Shown piece by piece: positions 52,367-62,555 of a stretch of 64,000 nt of DNA. Where the stretch lies: the NCBI GenBank assembly GCA_002343075.1, contig DDRH01000028.1:67273-131272 (forward strand), in the 5' to 3' direction. The stretch's first letter is position 1. The number at the start of each line of letters is the position of its first letter. A program made the translations under genes and the position numbers. Source of the stretch: Phycisphaerales bacterium UBA2421 (GTDB taxonomy: Bacteria; Planctomycetota; Phycisphaerae; Tepidisphaerales; Tepidisphaeraceae). The notes beneath the pieces were generated by a model. The model was given only the letters and a program-made list of their open reading frames with translations, was not told the origin of the DNA and ran no database searches.

Positions 52367-55300
52367 TTACTGGGCCCGCTCGCTCAACAGCGGGAACTGC
52401 TTGGCTTCCTGTTCACGCTGGATGATGATCGTCGGTTTCACCAGGATGAGCAGAACCTGATCGTCCTTGGCCATTGAGCGATTGGTGAACAATCGCTTCA
52501 GGAATGGGATTTTGCTCAAGACCGGCACGCCCGATTCACGTTCAATCTCCGCGGCGAGGCTCTGCCCGCCGAGCAGAAGCGTCCCGCCGTCGGGCACGCT
52601 GACGGTTGTCCTCACTTCGGTGATCTGAATTTCCGGCTGCTGAATGAACCCAGTTGCCACGCCTGCGTTGCCATCATCACCCGTGCCACCTGCAGTCGCC
52701 TGGGCGACTTGGAAGTTGACGAGGTTCAGCAACTGCGCCACCTGCGGGCGGAGCGTAAGGGTGACATATTTTCGGTCAGAACTGACGGTCGCCTGAACGT
52801 CCAGAATCGCGCCAGTGTTTACCAATGCCGGTGTCGGGTCGAAGCCGACAGCGCCGGTGCCGACGATCGGCTGCAGGTCGCTGACATATGCCCGCTGGGT
52901 CGAGATCAAAACATAAGCCCGCTGGCCATTGAAGAGCGTCACCCGCGGTGCGGTGATGGTGCTCACGCTCTGCGATGCCTGCGTCGCACGAATCAACGCC
53001 GTCACCTGGAAATCATCAAGGAAGGTAATTCCAGTTGACAGCGCCGGGCCAGCGCCCGTAGTGCCTCCGATCACCGACGCGAGATTGCCCGGCAGGCTCG
53101 TATCGAGGTTGCTGGCTTGTGTAAATCCGAACGAGTTCTGCAACACCCTTACCACGCCCGGGGTTGGATTCGGGTTGGTCGGCGAGATGCTCGTCGGATC
53201 AAAGAACCGATCCTGATCGAGGTTGGCAAAGGCGAAATCAAAGTCCACGCCGACATCTTCCAGGAAGTTACGCTGTACGCTCAGGAACCGCGCTTCGATG
53301 GTTACCTGAATGGCGCGGGTCTCACGCAATTGCTCCAGCAGGCGAACCAGTTGACGCTGATTTTCCGGCGTCTGCGTGACGATGAGCTGCCCCTGCAACT
53401 CGCGAAGGCTGCCGACTGCCCCGCCGTTGTCTTTCCAGCTATCGCTGGCGACGGTGTCTTGAATCAGCCGGATGATCTCATCGACAAGCTCGACGCGTGT
53501 CGGGCCTTCGTCATCCTCACCCCCGCCGCCGCCGCCGAACAGGTTGCCACCGCCACCACCGCCTCGACCTGCTGACTGTTGCTGCTGCAGGTTAAAGTCG
53601 GGGGCGTTGTCAAAGTCGGGAATGTTGATGATCAGATCGCGAATGTCATAAACGCGGGTAACCACGTTTGCCGACAGATCTTCTTCCGTGCTGATGGTGA
53701 TAACGCCTTCATCGATCGTGTAGCCGAGGCGGACCGTGCCCCCGCCGACTTCATTCAGCACGGTGTTGAGCACCTTGGCAAACTTGACATCGCGCAGCCG
53801 GGCCGACACCTGCGTGTCCTTGGCAATGCCGGCCGCTTCAAGGGCGCGCCAGTTGACGAAGATATTGGCCTGGCTCACGTCGCGCAGGAAATCGACCACA
53901 TCGCTGAACGCAACATTGCTGAAGTTGATTTCCGGCAACTTGCGATCGAGCGCGATCGCGACGCCCTGATCTTCCTGGCTCGCACCGCGTTCGGCTTCGA
54001 CCGTGCGCTCGCGGCGCTCGGAAAGTTCCGGCCAGTTTTCTGGATAGCGGAGAATGTCATTATACGGAATTCGCTTTTCTTCGTTCTCGATCAGCACATC
54101 GGTCATCTGGCGATCAAACGTCTCGCGATACTTTCGCTGTTTGGCGAATTGAGCCTGATCGAGCAGGAACGGACGCATTCCATTGGCGTAATCGTCGTTG
54201 CGATCGAGCACCAGAATCTGATCAACCGCGGCCAGGGCCTGCGCCCAGTCGCGTTGCCGGGTGTGCTCCATCGCAGTCCGGCGGAGGGTCTTGATTGTCG
54301 CGATTCGCTGCTCACGCTCGGCCTGTTCTTTCGCCTTCTGCAGCGCGACCGCTTCTTCCGAAGCGCTCTGGGCGGCGGCCGACTCAAAACTGAGGCGGCT
54401 TTGTTCCAGTCGATTCTGCGTTTCGGCGATCACGGCATCAAATCGATTTAACTCTGCGGTCTGGAAAATCGTCGGGTCGGTCGCGCGGGCAATGCGGGCC
54501 TGCGAGATCGCGGCTTCGGCGTCCTTGTAGTTGGTGGCGCTGATGTTGCGATTGGCCGTATTGATCGCATTGTCGAACGAAAAGCTGATCGCCTCACGAC
54601 GCGTAAGAATCTGCTTTTCCTGCTCGGCCAGCAAGTCGCGCGCGGCCGGTTGGCGATTGGTCAACTGCAGCATGCGGTTACGGCCGTTGCTGGCTTCGGA
54701 ATTGGCCGGATCGAGCGCGGCGGCCTGGGTATATAGCGTCAGCGCTTCATCTAGCTTGCTGGCGGCGGCGGCTTCATCGGCTTGATTCACAAGCTCCCGC
54801 GCATCGAATGCACGCTTCTCGGCCTCGGCCCGAGTCAACTCAGCCGTGCGGCGAAGGTCGTCCTGCACCGTCGGCATTGCTTCGGCGGGCGCTGGCTCGG
54901 TCGCAAGCGGCTCGGAGGTGACGACCGGCGCTTCGGTAACAACAGGAGGCTCACCAACTGCACCCGTTGTAACACCTGAAGCAACGGGCGCGCTGCCGGT
55001 AGACGGTGTCTCCACGGCGGGTTCGACCGCTGGCTCAACCGGCGGCGCTGCCTTCGCCTGCGCTTCCATGCGGGCCAATTCGGCTGCAGCTTCGGCTTCC
55101 TTGGCAGCGATGGCGGCGGCTTCGGCTTCCCGGGCAGCGCGCTCGGCGGCTTCGCGCTCGGCTGAGGCCTGCGCCTCAACCATCGCGCGCTGCGCGTCGG
55201 CCTGCTCCTTGGCATCCATCCGGGCCAGCATTTTCGCGGGCGAATCCTCGAAAAGCCCGGGCCGATAGTTCAGATTGTTCGCGAGCGTGAGATTTTCACG

Positions 55301-56311
55301 CGCCGCAACCCAATCGCCTCGGCGATATTGGTCGCGACCCATGACGTACGCGTCTTTGGCCCGCTTTTTCACATCACCGACCGCGGCCTTGGCAGCCTGT
55401 TCCTGATACGGCTCAGACGCCCTGGCAGCCGCTTCGGGTGTCGGGGGGACTTCCGTCGCAGTCACTTCCTTCACCGCGACCGCGGGACCCGTGAAACCGG
55501 CGGCAATGCGCTCGTTGGTTTCGCTCAAATAGTCGCTGACGCTCTTCTCGAACAATCCGGCGCGGTAGTTCGAGGCCTTCAATTGCTCAAACTTCGGCTT
55601 GGCTTCCGCATAGCGACCGGCCTTAAAATCGGCCTTTGCCACCGCGTAAAGTCCTTTGAGATCAGTGGTTGCGCGACGGGCGACGTTTTCCGCCACCGCA
55701 ATCTGCTCGCGTGCCTTGGCGCGCGTGCCTTCATCGACAAAGCGGTTTTCAGCGGCTTGGCGATAGTTTTCAATTGCGGCGACGGAATTGCCCGCGGCAA
55801 GCTCGGCTTCACCCTTTTCAAATGCGGCCCGCGCCGCGCGACGCTGGGTGGCCCCAGTTTCGGCCTTCGTGAGCATGTCGGCAAAGGTCTGACGCGTGGC
55901 GTCGTCCCAGCTCGCGTCCGGCTCCACCTGCTGGAGTGTTGCCAGCGACTCTTCATATTGCTTGTTATTTAGCTCGTCGACGCCTTTCTTGAGCAGTTCC
56001 TGCGCGCTGAGTGGCGTCGGTTGGAGGGACAGGTTGATCGCGATCGGCTGATCATCCACCGTACGAACGCCCGACTCGACCAGCGCCGAGCCTCGACCGC
56101 CAGCGGGCCGGTCTTCGGCGTGCACGCCGAGCGGCGAAATCGCCATCACGGGCACAGCCAACGCCACCGCGGCAGCAAGCCGGGCAAGTCGGCCCCGCGA
56201 GCACCGCCGCAACTGCGACGCAGTCGGCCGCAGGGCCGGCGCGGGCGTTTGCGCTTGGGTAAAAGGAATGGTGGAGAAACGCGATGACGGGTCGAGATCG
56301 TTGAAGAACAC
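52367..56311 (-). CDS. Large secretin (type II/IV/III outer-membrane channel) with TPR and coiled-coil N-terminal region
   Basis: The 1314-residue protein starts at GTG 56311, preceded by GAGGAGGAAGATC. An N-terminal signal/anchor (~35-60) is followed by TPR-like helices and an Ala/Glu-rich coiled coil (~370-450). A second TPR-type stretch follows (LDEALTLYTQAAALDPANSEA). The STN/N0-like region near residue 860 (INFSNVAFSDVVDFLRD) leads into the secretin barrel with VPDGGTLLLGGQ and GVPVLSKIPFLKRLF near the C-terminus. A Gly-rich stretch (GRGGGGGGNLFGGGGGG) interrupts the N domains. Secretins form outer-membrane pores for pili or secretion. pilT is divergent, favouring a pilus-type system, but no other system genes are near. 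Confidence 0.85.
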   Translation of the reverse strand: MFFNDLDPSSRFSTIPFTQAQTPAPALRPTASQLRRCSRGRLARLAAAVALAVPVMAISPLGVHAEDRPAGGRGSALVESGVRTVDDQPIAINLSLQPTPLSAQELLKKGVDELNNKQYEESLATLQQVEPDASWDDATRQTFADMLTKAETGATQRRAARAAFEKGEAELAAGNSVAAIENYRQAAENRFVDEGTRAKAREQIAVAENVARRATTDLKGLYAVAKADFKAGRYAEAKPKFEQLKASNYRAGLFEKSVSDYLSETNERIAAGFTGPAVAVKEVTATEVPPTPEAAARASEPYQEQAAKAAVGDVKKRAKDAYVMGRDQYRRGDWVAARENLTLANNLNYRPGLFEDSPAKMLARMDAKEQADAQRAMVEAQASAEREAAERAAREAEAAAIAAKEAEAAAELARMEAQAKAAPPVEPAVEPAVETPSTGSAPVASGVTTGAVGEPPVVTEAPVVTSEPLATEPAPAEAMPTVQDDLRRTAELTRAEAEKRAFDARELVNQADEAAAASKLDEALTLYTQAAALDPANSEASNGRNRMLQLTNRQPAARDLLAEQEKQILTRREAISFSFDNAINTANRNISATNYKDAEAAISQARIARATDPTIFQTAELNRFDAVIAETQNRLEQSRLSFESAAAQSASEEAVALQKAKEQAEREQRIATIKTLRRTAMEHTRQRDWAQALAAVDQILVLDRNDDYANGMRPFLLDQAQFAKQRKYRETFDRQMTDVLIENEEKRIPYNDILRYPENWPELSERRERTVEAERGASQEDQGVAIALDRKLPEINFSNVAFSDVVDFLRDVSQANIFVNWRALEAAGIAKDTQVSARLRDVKFAKVLNTVLNEVGGGTVRLGYTIDEGVITISTEEDLSANVVTRVYDIRDLIINIPDFDNAPDFNLQQQQSAGRGGGGGGNLFGGGGGGEDDEGPTRVELVDEIIRLIQDTVASDSWKDNGGAVGSLRELQGQLIVTQTPENQRQLVRLLEQLRETRAIQVTIEARFLSVQRNFLEDVGVDFDFAFANLDQDRFFDPTSISPTNPNPTPGVVRVLQNSFGFTQASNLDTSLPGNLASVIGGTTGAGPALSTGITFLDDFQVTALIRATQASQSVSTITAPRVTLFNGQRAYVLISTQRAYVSDLQPIVGTGAVGFDPTPALVNTGAILDVQATVSSDRKYVTLTLRPQVAQLLNLVNFQVAQATAGGTGDDGNAGVATGFIQQPEIQITEVRTTVSVPDGGTLLLGGQSLAAEIERESGVPVLSKIPFLKRLFTNRSMAKDDQVLLILVKPTIIIQREQEAKQFPLLSERAQ

Positions 56312-56944
56312 GATCTTCCTCCTCACAACTTGTAGCCGGTAGATGGGGTCGGTGCGTCCACACTCCCGTCGGCCGGCTGAACTTCCCACGCGTTACGGCA
56401 GGTCGATCAACCCCGTGCGTCGACGCCGACGCCAGAGCCGAGTAGGACAACATTGCTCGGTAGATCGAAGCATGCGCGGGAATCTCAACTCGATGCAAGT
56501 CCTTGGTGCCAAATCATTTAGAGCGAGCAGGCGGCAGTCTCGCCACACCCGGAAACGGTCAAAAGACGGTCAAAACAAAACACGCAAAACAATGCAGGTC
56601 TCGTGCAGATCCGCAGCTCTCATGCCGCTTAACAGTCGCCCCCCTGACTTCTGACCCGGCGTTCACCGGGCCGGTTAGGGGCAAAACCAACATTCTTTTC
56701 GCCCGCCAAACCGGTGCGACCCGGATTGACTTGCGGCGCGGAAATCTAACCGAACGCAATGGGCGTTTCAAATAAAATGGGTTGTATCAACGGTGGTAAG
56801 CGACGTCCCAATATGATTGAGGCAATTCTCCAGAAAGACCTGCCAGACGCGGCAAACCGGCGAGGGGTCATGTGAGCGTCGGCGCCAGTGCTCAATCTGG
56901 GGCCAGCCGGTATCATTCGTGGAAACTTCGAGAGGTAGGGACTC
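56312..56944. promoter_or_regulatory. Divergent promoter region between the secretin gene and pilT
   Basis: This 633-bp region between divergent genes includes the secretin Shine-Dalgarno (GAGGAGG) at one end and GAGAGGTAGGGACTC before pilT at the other. A small palindrome (CCGGCGTTCACCGG) lies near 56659. Open frames here (about 100 aa or less) are Arg/Ser-rich with poor starts and are not called. Confidence 0.4.
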
Positions 56945-58048
56945 ATGATCGATCTTCAGGGATTGCTCAAATTTGGCGTCGATAACAGCGCCTCCGACAT
57001 CCACATCCAGGCCGGCCTTCCGCCGAGGGTGCGGATTGGCGGGGTGATGCGCGCCGTGACCCTCCCGCCGCCGGATGATGACACGGTGCGGAAGTTTATC
57101 GCCAGCCTGGCGCCTCCTCGCATGCAGGAAGACCTTGATCAACGCCTGATCGACGGAATGGACTTTTCCCATTCCGGGCCCGGCGGGGAGCGGTTTCGGT
57201 GTTCGGGCTATCAGCACCTGGGCTTGGCGGGGTTGGCGATGCGCGTGGTGAAGGGGAAAATCCCGACTATCAGCGAACTCAACCTCCCGCCGGCGGTTTC
57301 CGACATCGCCATTGCCCGCCGCGGGCTTACCCTCGTCACCGGGACCACCGGCAGCGGGAAATCCACCACCCTGGCGGCGATGATCGATCTCATTAACCAG
57401 TCGTTTCCCGCGAAAATAATCTGTATTGAAGACCCCGTGGAGTACCTGCACACGCCCAAGCAGGCGATGATCTCGCAGCTTGAGGTTGGCAGCGATACGC
57501 CCAGTTTTGACAAGGCTTTACGACAATCGCTTCGGCAAGACCCTGATGTGATTCTGGTCGGCGAACTGCGCGACGTCGATACCCTGAAAATCGCCCTGCG
57601 CGCCGCAGACACAGGCCATCAGGTCTTTTCCACGGTTCACTCGGCCAGCGCGCCCCAGACGGTGGAACGCATTATCGCAATGTTCCCCCCGGCGGAGCAC
57701 AAACTCCTGCTCACCCAGCTTGCAACCAACCTTGAAGCGATCATCTCACAGCGGCTGCTCATCTGCCGCGACAACAAGCGCCGCCCGGCGGTCGAAATCC
57801 TCCGTGGCGGGCCGGTGCCCACGAAATACATCCTCGAAGGCCGTGCCATGGAACTCGGCGATTACCTCAAAACCGCCGGCAACGGCCAGCAGACCTTCGA
57901 TCAGGACTTGCTGGGAATGTTCAAGAGGGAGCTGATCACCTATGCCGAGGCCATGCACAACGCCAGCAGCCCAGAAAGCCTGCAAATGAGCCTCCGCGGC
58001 ATCGCTGGCAGCGGCGCGGTCAGCGAGACGGTCAAACGCGGGGGGTAG
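56945..58048 (+). CDS. pilT: Type IV pilus retraction ATPase PilT
   Basis: The 367-residue secretion ATPase has the PilT N-domain ([20 protein letters not shown]), Walker [15 protein letters not shown], Asp box CIEDPVEY, Walker [12 protein letters not shown], and the His box [11 protein letters not shown] PilT-type C-terminus ([16 protein letters not shown]) ends it. It hexamerises and powers pilus retraction or pilus-like machinery. A secretin gene lies divergently 633 bp upstream; pilins and other pilus genes are not in the window. GAGGTAGGGACTC precedes the ATG. Confidence 0.92.
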   Translation: MIDLQGLLKFGVDNSASDIHIQAGLPPRVRIGGVMRAVTLPPPDDDTVRKFIASLAPPRMQEDLDQRLIDGMDFSHSGPGGERFRCSGYQHLGLAGLAMRVVKGKIPTISELNLPPAVSDIAIARRGLTLVTGTTGSGKSTTLAAMIDLINQSFPAKIICIEDPVEYLHTPKQAMISQLEVGSDTPSFDKALRQSLRQDPDVILVGELRDVDTLKIALRAADTGHQVFSTVHSASAPQTVERIIAMFPPAEHKLLLTQLATNLEAIISQRLLICRDNKRRPAVEILRGGPVPTKYILEGRAMELGDYLKTAGNGQQTFDQDLLGMFKRELITYAEAMHNASSPESLQMSLRGIAGSGAVSETVKRGG

Positions 58049-58159
58049 TGATTCTCAAGACGCACCCGTTGTTCTTGACGACGGAACCACGCAGTTTTCC
58101 ATTCACTAAATGACCGCTTTGCCTCGGCGCGCTCAGGCTCATACGATTCCCGACTCAAA

Positions 58160-61114
58160 ATGAGCAGCAGCAACCAAAAACAGATCCGCATCAAGGGCGC
58201 CCGCGAGCACAATCTCAAAAATCTCCAGATCGAAATCCCTCGCGATAAGCTCGTCGTCATCACCGGACTTTCCGGCAGCGGCAAGAGTACCCTCGCATTT
58301 GACACCGTATACGCAGAGGGCCAGCGGAAATACATGGAATCGCTGTCGGCGTACGCGCGGCAGTTTCTGGACATGCTCCAGAAGCCCGACATTGACGAAA
58401 TCGAGGGCCTGCCGCCCACCATTGCCATCGAACAGCGGTCGGCATCGTCCAATCCGCGGTCGACTGTCGCCACAACCACAGAGATTTATGATTACCTGCG
58501 CGTCCTCTTCGCTCGCGCCGGCACGCCGCACTGCTGGGTTTGTGGAAAGACCGTGGCTTCTCAAAGCGCATCGCAAATCGTCGATGCGGTCATGCAGCAC
58601 CCCGCCGGCACGAAAGTGATGATCCTCGCCCCGCTGGTTCGGCAGCAGAAGGGAGAACACAAGGAAACCTTCGCCGCGATTCACAAGCAGGGGTTTGTGC
58701 GCGCCCGCGTTGATGGGGAGATCCTGGAACTGCAATCGCCGGACAAAGCGCCGGCGCTGGCAAAGACCTTTAAGCACGATATCGAAGCGGTGGTCGATCG
58801 AATCGTGCTCAAACCCGAAATCAGGAGCCGATGTGCCGATTCGATCGAGACGGCCCTCAAGCTGTCGCAGGGACTGGTCATCCTCGCGGTCGAATCGGCT
58901 GGCAAGTGGGCCGATCAGCTTTACAGCGAAAAGTTTGCCTGCGCCGATCACCCCGAAGCCAGCCTGCCCGAACTTGAGCCGCGCGTCTTCAGCTTCAACT
59001 CGCCCCAAGGGGCGTGCCCGACGTGCCACGGCCTGGGGACCGTGCAGGAGTTTGACCCGGACATGGTCGTGCCCGATGACTCCCTCACACTTGAAACGGG
59101 CGCGATCGAGCCGTGGCGAAAAAATGGCAAGCGGATGAATGTGTTCTACAGCCGGGTGCTGCGGCAGTTCTGCAAGGATTTTGGCATCGGTTACTCCGTG
59201 CCGGTCAGGGAAATTGATAAGAAGGTGAAGGATGTGCTCTTCTTCGGCACCACAGCCAAGGGCGATTTGGGCACGGGCACGGATTTTGAAGGGATCATTC
59301 CCAACCTGCAGCGGCGGTTTGTGAGCACCGAGAGCGAGTGGGTCAAGCACAAGCTGCAGGATTACATGTCAGAGCAGCCGTGCGAATCCTGCCGCGGCAC
59401 GCGGCTGAAGCCCGAAGTGCTGGCTGTGCGAATCCGTAGCACGGGTTTTCAACCCGTTCTTCCTGCGCTATCCAGCACCGAGCCACCGAAAAAAAAGCCG
59501 AAGAATAATGCTAAGAATGGGTTGGAAACCCATGCTACGGTGCCACTCCCCGGCTCATCCATCCACGACATCACCGTGATGACCGTCGAGAGGGCCAAGG
59601 CGTTTTTTGAGAATCTCAAGCTGAGCAAGGAAGGAACCAAGATCGCCGAGCCGATCGTGCGCGAGATCGGCGCGCGCCTCGGGTTCATGGTCGATGTCGG
59701 CCTGGGTTATCTCACCCTCGACCGAAAGACCGGTTCGCTCTCCGGCGGGGAGGCGCAGCGCATCCGGCTGGCCACGCAGGTCGGCAGCGGGCTGGTTGGG
59801 GTGGCTTATGTGCTGGACGAACCGACCATCGGACTGCATCAGCGCGACAACACCCGCCTGATTCGCACGCTGCTCCGCCTGCGCGATATCGGCAACAGCG
59901 TCATTATGGTGGAACACGACGAAGACTGTATCCGCGCCGCCGACCATTTGATCGATATCGGCCCGGGTGCCGGGATTCACGGCGGGACGGTCGTTGCACA
60001 GGGCGACATGCCCGCAGTGCTCAAGCAAAGGGCGAGCGTTACGGTCCAATACATCACCGGCGAGAAGCAGATTCTCGTCCCCCCGGCCCGGCGGCCCGTC
60101 AACCCCGCCAAAGCCGCGATCGAACTGAAAGGCTGCACCGCCAACAACTTAAAGAGCGTCGATGTAAAGATTCCCCTCGGTGGGCTGGTTTGCGTCACCG
60201 GCGTGAGCGGCAGTGGAAAATCGACGCTGGTCAATCAGACTCTTCTACCCGCGCTCAAACGCAAGATCTATAACAGCCGGGTGCGCGCCGGCGCACACAA
60301 GACCATCAACGGCCTCAAGCAGATTGATAAAGTCATCGAAATCGATCAATCCCCCATCGGCCGGACACCGCGGAGCAACCCTGCGACCTACACCGGCGTT
60401 TTTGATGACATCCGCAAGACATTTTCACAAACCCGCGAAGCCAAGATCCGCGGCTACGAAATGGGCCGGTTCAGCTTCAATGTCAAGGGCGGCCGCTGCG
60501 AGTCGTGTCAGGGCCAGGGCACCAAGTGCATCGAGATGCATTTCCTGCCCGATGTTTATGTCAACTGCGAAGTGTGCCGCGGCAGCCGATACAACGCCGA
60601 AACCCTCGAGATCCACTACCGCGGAAAGAATATCGCCCAGGTGCTGAATATGACGATCGAAGAAGCGCTCGGCTTTTTCGAGAACTTTCCACGCGTGCAT
60701 CAAATGCTCAAGGCGATCAACGATGTCGGCCTTGGCTATGTAAAACTCGGCCAGCCAAGCACGCAACTGTCCGGCGGGGAGGCGCAGCGCGTCAAGCTCG
60801 CCACCGAACTCGGCAAGACCGCTACGGGGCACACGCTGTATGTGCTCGACGAGCCGACAACCGGCCTGCACTTCGCTGACATTCAAAACCTGCTCAATGT
60901 CCTGAATCGACTCGCCGACATGGGGAACACCGTGCTGGTGATCGAACACAATCTGGACGTCATCAAGTGCGCCGACTGGATCATCGACATGGGCCCCGAA
61001 GGCGGTACCGGCGGCGGCGAAGTCATCGCCACGGGCACGCCCGAACAACTCGTCGGCGTTAAGGGCAGCTTTACCGGCGAATACCTCGCGCCCAAGCTCC
61101 ACCCAAGCCCCTGA
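58160..61114 (+). CDS. uvrA: Excinuclease ABC subunit A with in-frame palindromic insertion
   Basis: The 984-residue protein has two ABC ATPase modules. Walker A sites are [12 protein letters not shown] and [13 protein letters not shown], signatures are [12 protein letters not shown] and [12 protein letters not shown], and zinc-finger Cys pairs are CPTCHG, CESCQG and CEVCRG. With UvrB it recognises damaged DNA in nucleotide excision repair. It is about 40 residues longer than typical UvrA because an extra segment (~residues 426-466) lies between the conserved [10 protein letters not shown] and [10 protein letters not shown]. It is encoded by a palindromic element at 59434-59540. ATG 58160 ([21 protein letters not shown]) fits the family start. 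Confidence 0.93.
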   Translation: MSSSNQKQIRIKGAREHNLKNLQIEIPRDKLVVITGLSGSGKSTLAFDTVYAEGQRKYMESLSAYARQFLDMLQKPDIDEIEGLPPTIAIEQRSASSNPRSTVATTTEIYDYLRVLFARAGTPHCWVCGKTVASQSASQIVDAVMQHPAGTKVMILAPLVRQQKGEHKETFAAIHKQGFVRARVDGEILELQSPDKAPALAKTFKHDIEAVVDRIVLKPEIRSRCADSIETALKLSQGLVILAVESAGKWADQLYSEKFACADHPEASLPELEPRVFSFNSPQGACPTCHGLGTVQEFDPDMVVPDDSLTLETGAIEPWRKNGKRMNVFYSRVLRQFCKDFGIGYSVPVREIDKKVKDVLFFGTTAKGDLGTGTDFEGIIPNLQRRFVSTESEWVKHKLQDYMSEQPCESCRGTRLKPEVLAVRIRSTGFQPVLPALSSTEPPKKKPKNNAKNGLETHATVPLPGSSIHDITVMTVERAKAFFENLKLSKEGTKIAEPIVREIGARLGFMVDVGLGYLTLDRKTGSLSGGEAQRIRLATQVGSGLVGVAYVLDEPTIGLHQRDNTRLIRTLLRLRDIGNSVIMVEHDEDCIRAADHLIDIGPGAGIHGGTVVAQGDMPAVLKQRASVTVQYITGEKQILVPPARRPVNPAKAAIELKGCTANNLKSVDVKIPLGGLVCVTGVSGSGKSTLVNQTLLPALKRKIYNSRVRAGAHKTINGLKQIDKVIEIDQSPIGRTPRSNPATYTGVFDDIRKTFSQTREAKIRGYEMGRFSFNVKGGRCESCQGQGTKCIEMHFLPDVYVNCEVCRGSRYNAETLEIHYRGKNIAQVLNMTIEEALGFFENFPRVHQMLKAINDVGLGYVKLGQPSTQLSGGEAQRVKLATELGKTATGHTLYVLDEPTTGLHFADIQNLLNVLNRLADMGNTVLVIEHNLDVIKCADWIIDMGPEGGTGGGEVIATGTPEQLVGVKGSFTGEYLAPKLHPSP
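59434..59540 (+). repeat. Palindromic element inserted in frame in uvrA (STGFQPV-type)
   Basis: A 107-bp element is bounded by a perfect 8-bp inverted repeat CCGTAGCA (59434-59441)/TGCTACGG (59533-59540). Each arm contains a smaller hairpin (GGGTTTTCAACCC and TGGGTTGGAAACCCA), and a poly-A-rich centre lies between them. In the + frame it encodes STGFQPV at one end and GLETHATV at the other. UvrA lacks this segment elsewhere. Confidence 0.75.
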
Positions 61115-61180
61115 ACCCGGGCGGCCAGCGCGGCAGGGCGAAACCGTAGTTTCCACCGCCACGCGGCACGCCCGTCACGT

Positions 61181-61714
61181 TCATAGTTCCACAACCGGGA
61201 AATCGATCTGCGGGTCGGCAACGTGGTTAAAGAAGTTTGTAAACATATTGAGGGAGACGACCGCTACCGTCTCCAAGACCTCTTGATCCGTCACCCCTGC
61301 GCTTCGTGCTGCGGTGACATCGGCATCGGTGACATTGCCCTGCTTGTTATTGATCGCCATCGCCAGGCGAAGCAATGCTGCCAGTTTCGGGTCGCTGGCC
61401 TCCCCCGCCCGCGCCGCGGCGACGGCGGCTTCGTCCAGGCCGGCCTTCTTGCCAAGCAGCGTGTGCGCGCTCACGCAATACTGACACTTGTTTGCCTGCC
61501 CCACCGCCAGCGCCATTGCTTCGCGCGTTTTTCCATCGAGCGAGCTCTTCGCCAGCGCGCCCGAAAAGTTGAGATAGCTTTCAAGCACCGAAGGCGCGTG
61601 GGCCATCGTGCGCATCATATTGGGGACAACCCCAAGCTTCGCCTTGACGGCATCAAGCATCTGCTTGGCCGGGCCTTGCACCGAATCGAGGTTAAGAGGC
61701 TGAATCCGAGTCAT
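61181..61714 (-). CDS. AhpD/carboxymuconolactone decarboxylase-like alkylhydroperoxidase family protein
   Basis: The 177-residue helical protein has the peroxidatic CxxC motif in NKCQYCVSAH (C77, C80, H84), with Glu66 in REAMALAVGQ. These are the active-site elements of AhpD-like peroxidases that reduce hydroperoxides. ATG 61714 has AGGAG 8 nt upstream. A tetR gene lies next upstream on the same strand, 75 bp away. A TACCTAT-NN-ATAGATA site at 61753-61768 matches the site in front of tetR, so this gene is probably repressed by that regulator. Confidence 0.87.
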   Translation of the reverse strand: MTRIQPLNLDSVQGPAKQMLDAVKAKLGVVPNMMRTMAHAPSVLESYLNFSGALAKSSLDGKTREAMALAVGQANKCQYCVSAHTLLGKKAGLDEAAVAAARAGEASDPKLAALLRLAMAINNKQGNVTDADVTAARSAGVTDQEVLETVAVVSLNMFTNFFNHVADPQIDFPVVEL

Positions 61715-61752
61715 GTTCGTGCTCCTTTCAAAAATGCACATCCAACACGATA

Positions 61753-61768
61753 TACCTATCCATAGATA
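61753..61768. promoter_or_regulatory. Predicted TetR operator in front of the AhpD-like gene
   Basis: TACCTATCCATAGATA, an inverted repeat TACCTAT-NN-ATAGGTA with one mismatch, 39 bp upstream of the AhpD-like start. It also forms CCTATC-CATA-GATAGG (61755-61770). It has the same half-sites and spacing as the site at 62382-62397. Confidence 0.7.
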
Positions 61769-61789
61769 GGCTTCCAGTTAAAAACACTT

Positions 61790-62368
61790 TCATGTCGCAG
61801 CCATCTGCGCGAACATCCAGTTGGCGCTCTCCACCAGACGAGAATCATCGTTAAACGCCCGACTGGCGATCATGGCTCCTTCTACCGCGCCAAACATCGT
61901 CCGCGCCGCCGTCGTGGGGCTGCCGGCGAACGCCAGTTCGCCCCGCTGCCTGCCCACCAGAAGTTGCGCCGCGAGCCACGCCTCGCACTCGTCAAAAAAC
62001 CGCCGCAACTCCGCCTTCATCTCCGGCGAGAGCGTGCCCGCCTCGGCGGCCAGAATGCCGCATAAACACATCCGATTCTCATCTTTCAAAATCTCCCGCA
62101 GCGTCGCAATAAAACGCTTGAATCTCCCCGCAACCGTCGATTCCCTTCGATCGATCTCGAGCAGAATCGTTTCCATCTTCTGGCGATACCGAATGATCAG
62201 TGCCTTACCCAGATCGGCCTTGGCGGGAAAATGGTAATGAATGCTCGCCGACCGAATTCCGACCAATTCTGCCAGGTCACGGAAAGAAAAACCGTTGTAT
62301 CCGCGCGTCTGACAAAGCCGCTCCGCCGCGGCGAGCACCTTCTCCCTGGTTTCTGACTGATTCATCAT
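61790..62368 (-). CDS. TetR-family transcriptional regulator
   Basis: The 192-residue protein has an N-terminal TetR helix-turn-helix (residues ~10-55: EKVLAAAERLCQTRGYNGFSFRDLAELVGIRSASIHYHF). The C-terminal ligand domain is divergent (FKRFIATLREILKDENRMCLCGI). Such repressors release DNA on binding a small molecule. Two near-identical palindromes flank it: one upstream of its own start (62382-62397) and one in front of the AhpD-like gene downstream. It therefore probably controls itself and that gene. The effector may be an organic hydroperoxide or similar compound, by analogy only. Confidence 0.88.
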   Translation of the reverse strand: MMNQSETREKVLAAAERLCQTRGYNGFSFRDLAELVGIRSASIHYHFPAKADLGKALIIRYRQKMETILLEIDRRESTVAGRFKRFIATLREILKDENRMCLCGILAAEAGTLSPEMKAELRRFFDECEAWLAAQLLVGRQRGELAFAGSPTTAARTMFGAVEGAMIASRAFNDDSRLVESANWMFAQMAAT

Positions 62369-62381
62369 CGAACCATACTAT

Positions 62382-62397
62382 ACCTATCAATAGGTAG
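62382..62397. promoter_or_regulatory. Predicted TetR operator in front of tetR
   Basis: TACCTATCAATAGGTA is a perfect 7-bp inverted repeat with a 2-bp centre, 14 bp upstream of the tetR start. It has the same half-sites and spacing as 61753-61768. Confidence 0.75.
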
Positions 62398-62555
62398 ATA
62401 GTCAAGCCGGCATGGCGAGTGCGCGCTGATTGCCGGCAGAATCACCAGGATCCCTCCCCCCGCTGCGCTGCCGAGTTGGAAAATTCATCCGAACCCGGGA
62501 ACTTTACGAACCCTTGCATGTCTAACCCTTCAACTCGAACTTTGGAGGTTCACTT

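Noticed and set aside
56343-56654. 103-aa open frame between the secretin gene and pilT
   Set aside because: Arg/Ser-rich chance frame without start signals in a divergent promoter region.
58070-58092. Second SOS-like site upstream of uvrA (GTTC...GAAC)
   Set aside because: The half-sites are nine bases apart, unlike the six in front of radA, and flanks are not symmetrical.
58139-59350. 403-aa open frame on - across uvrA
   Set aside because: Antisense shadow of uvrA with no family features.
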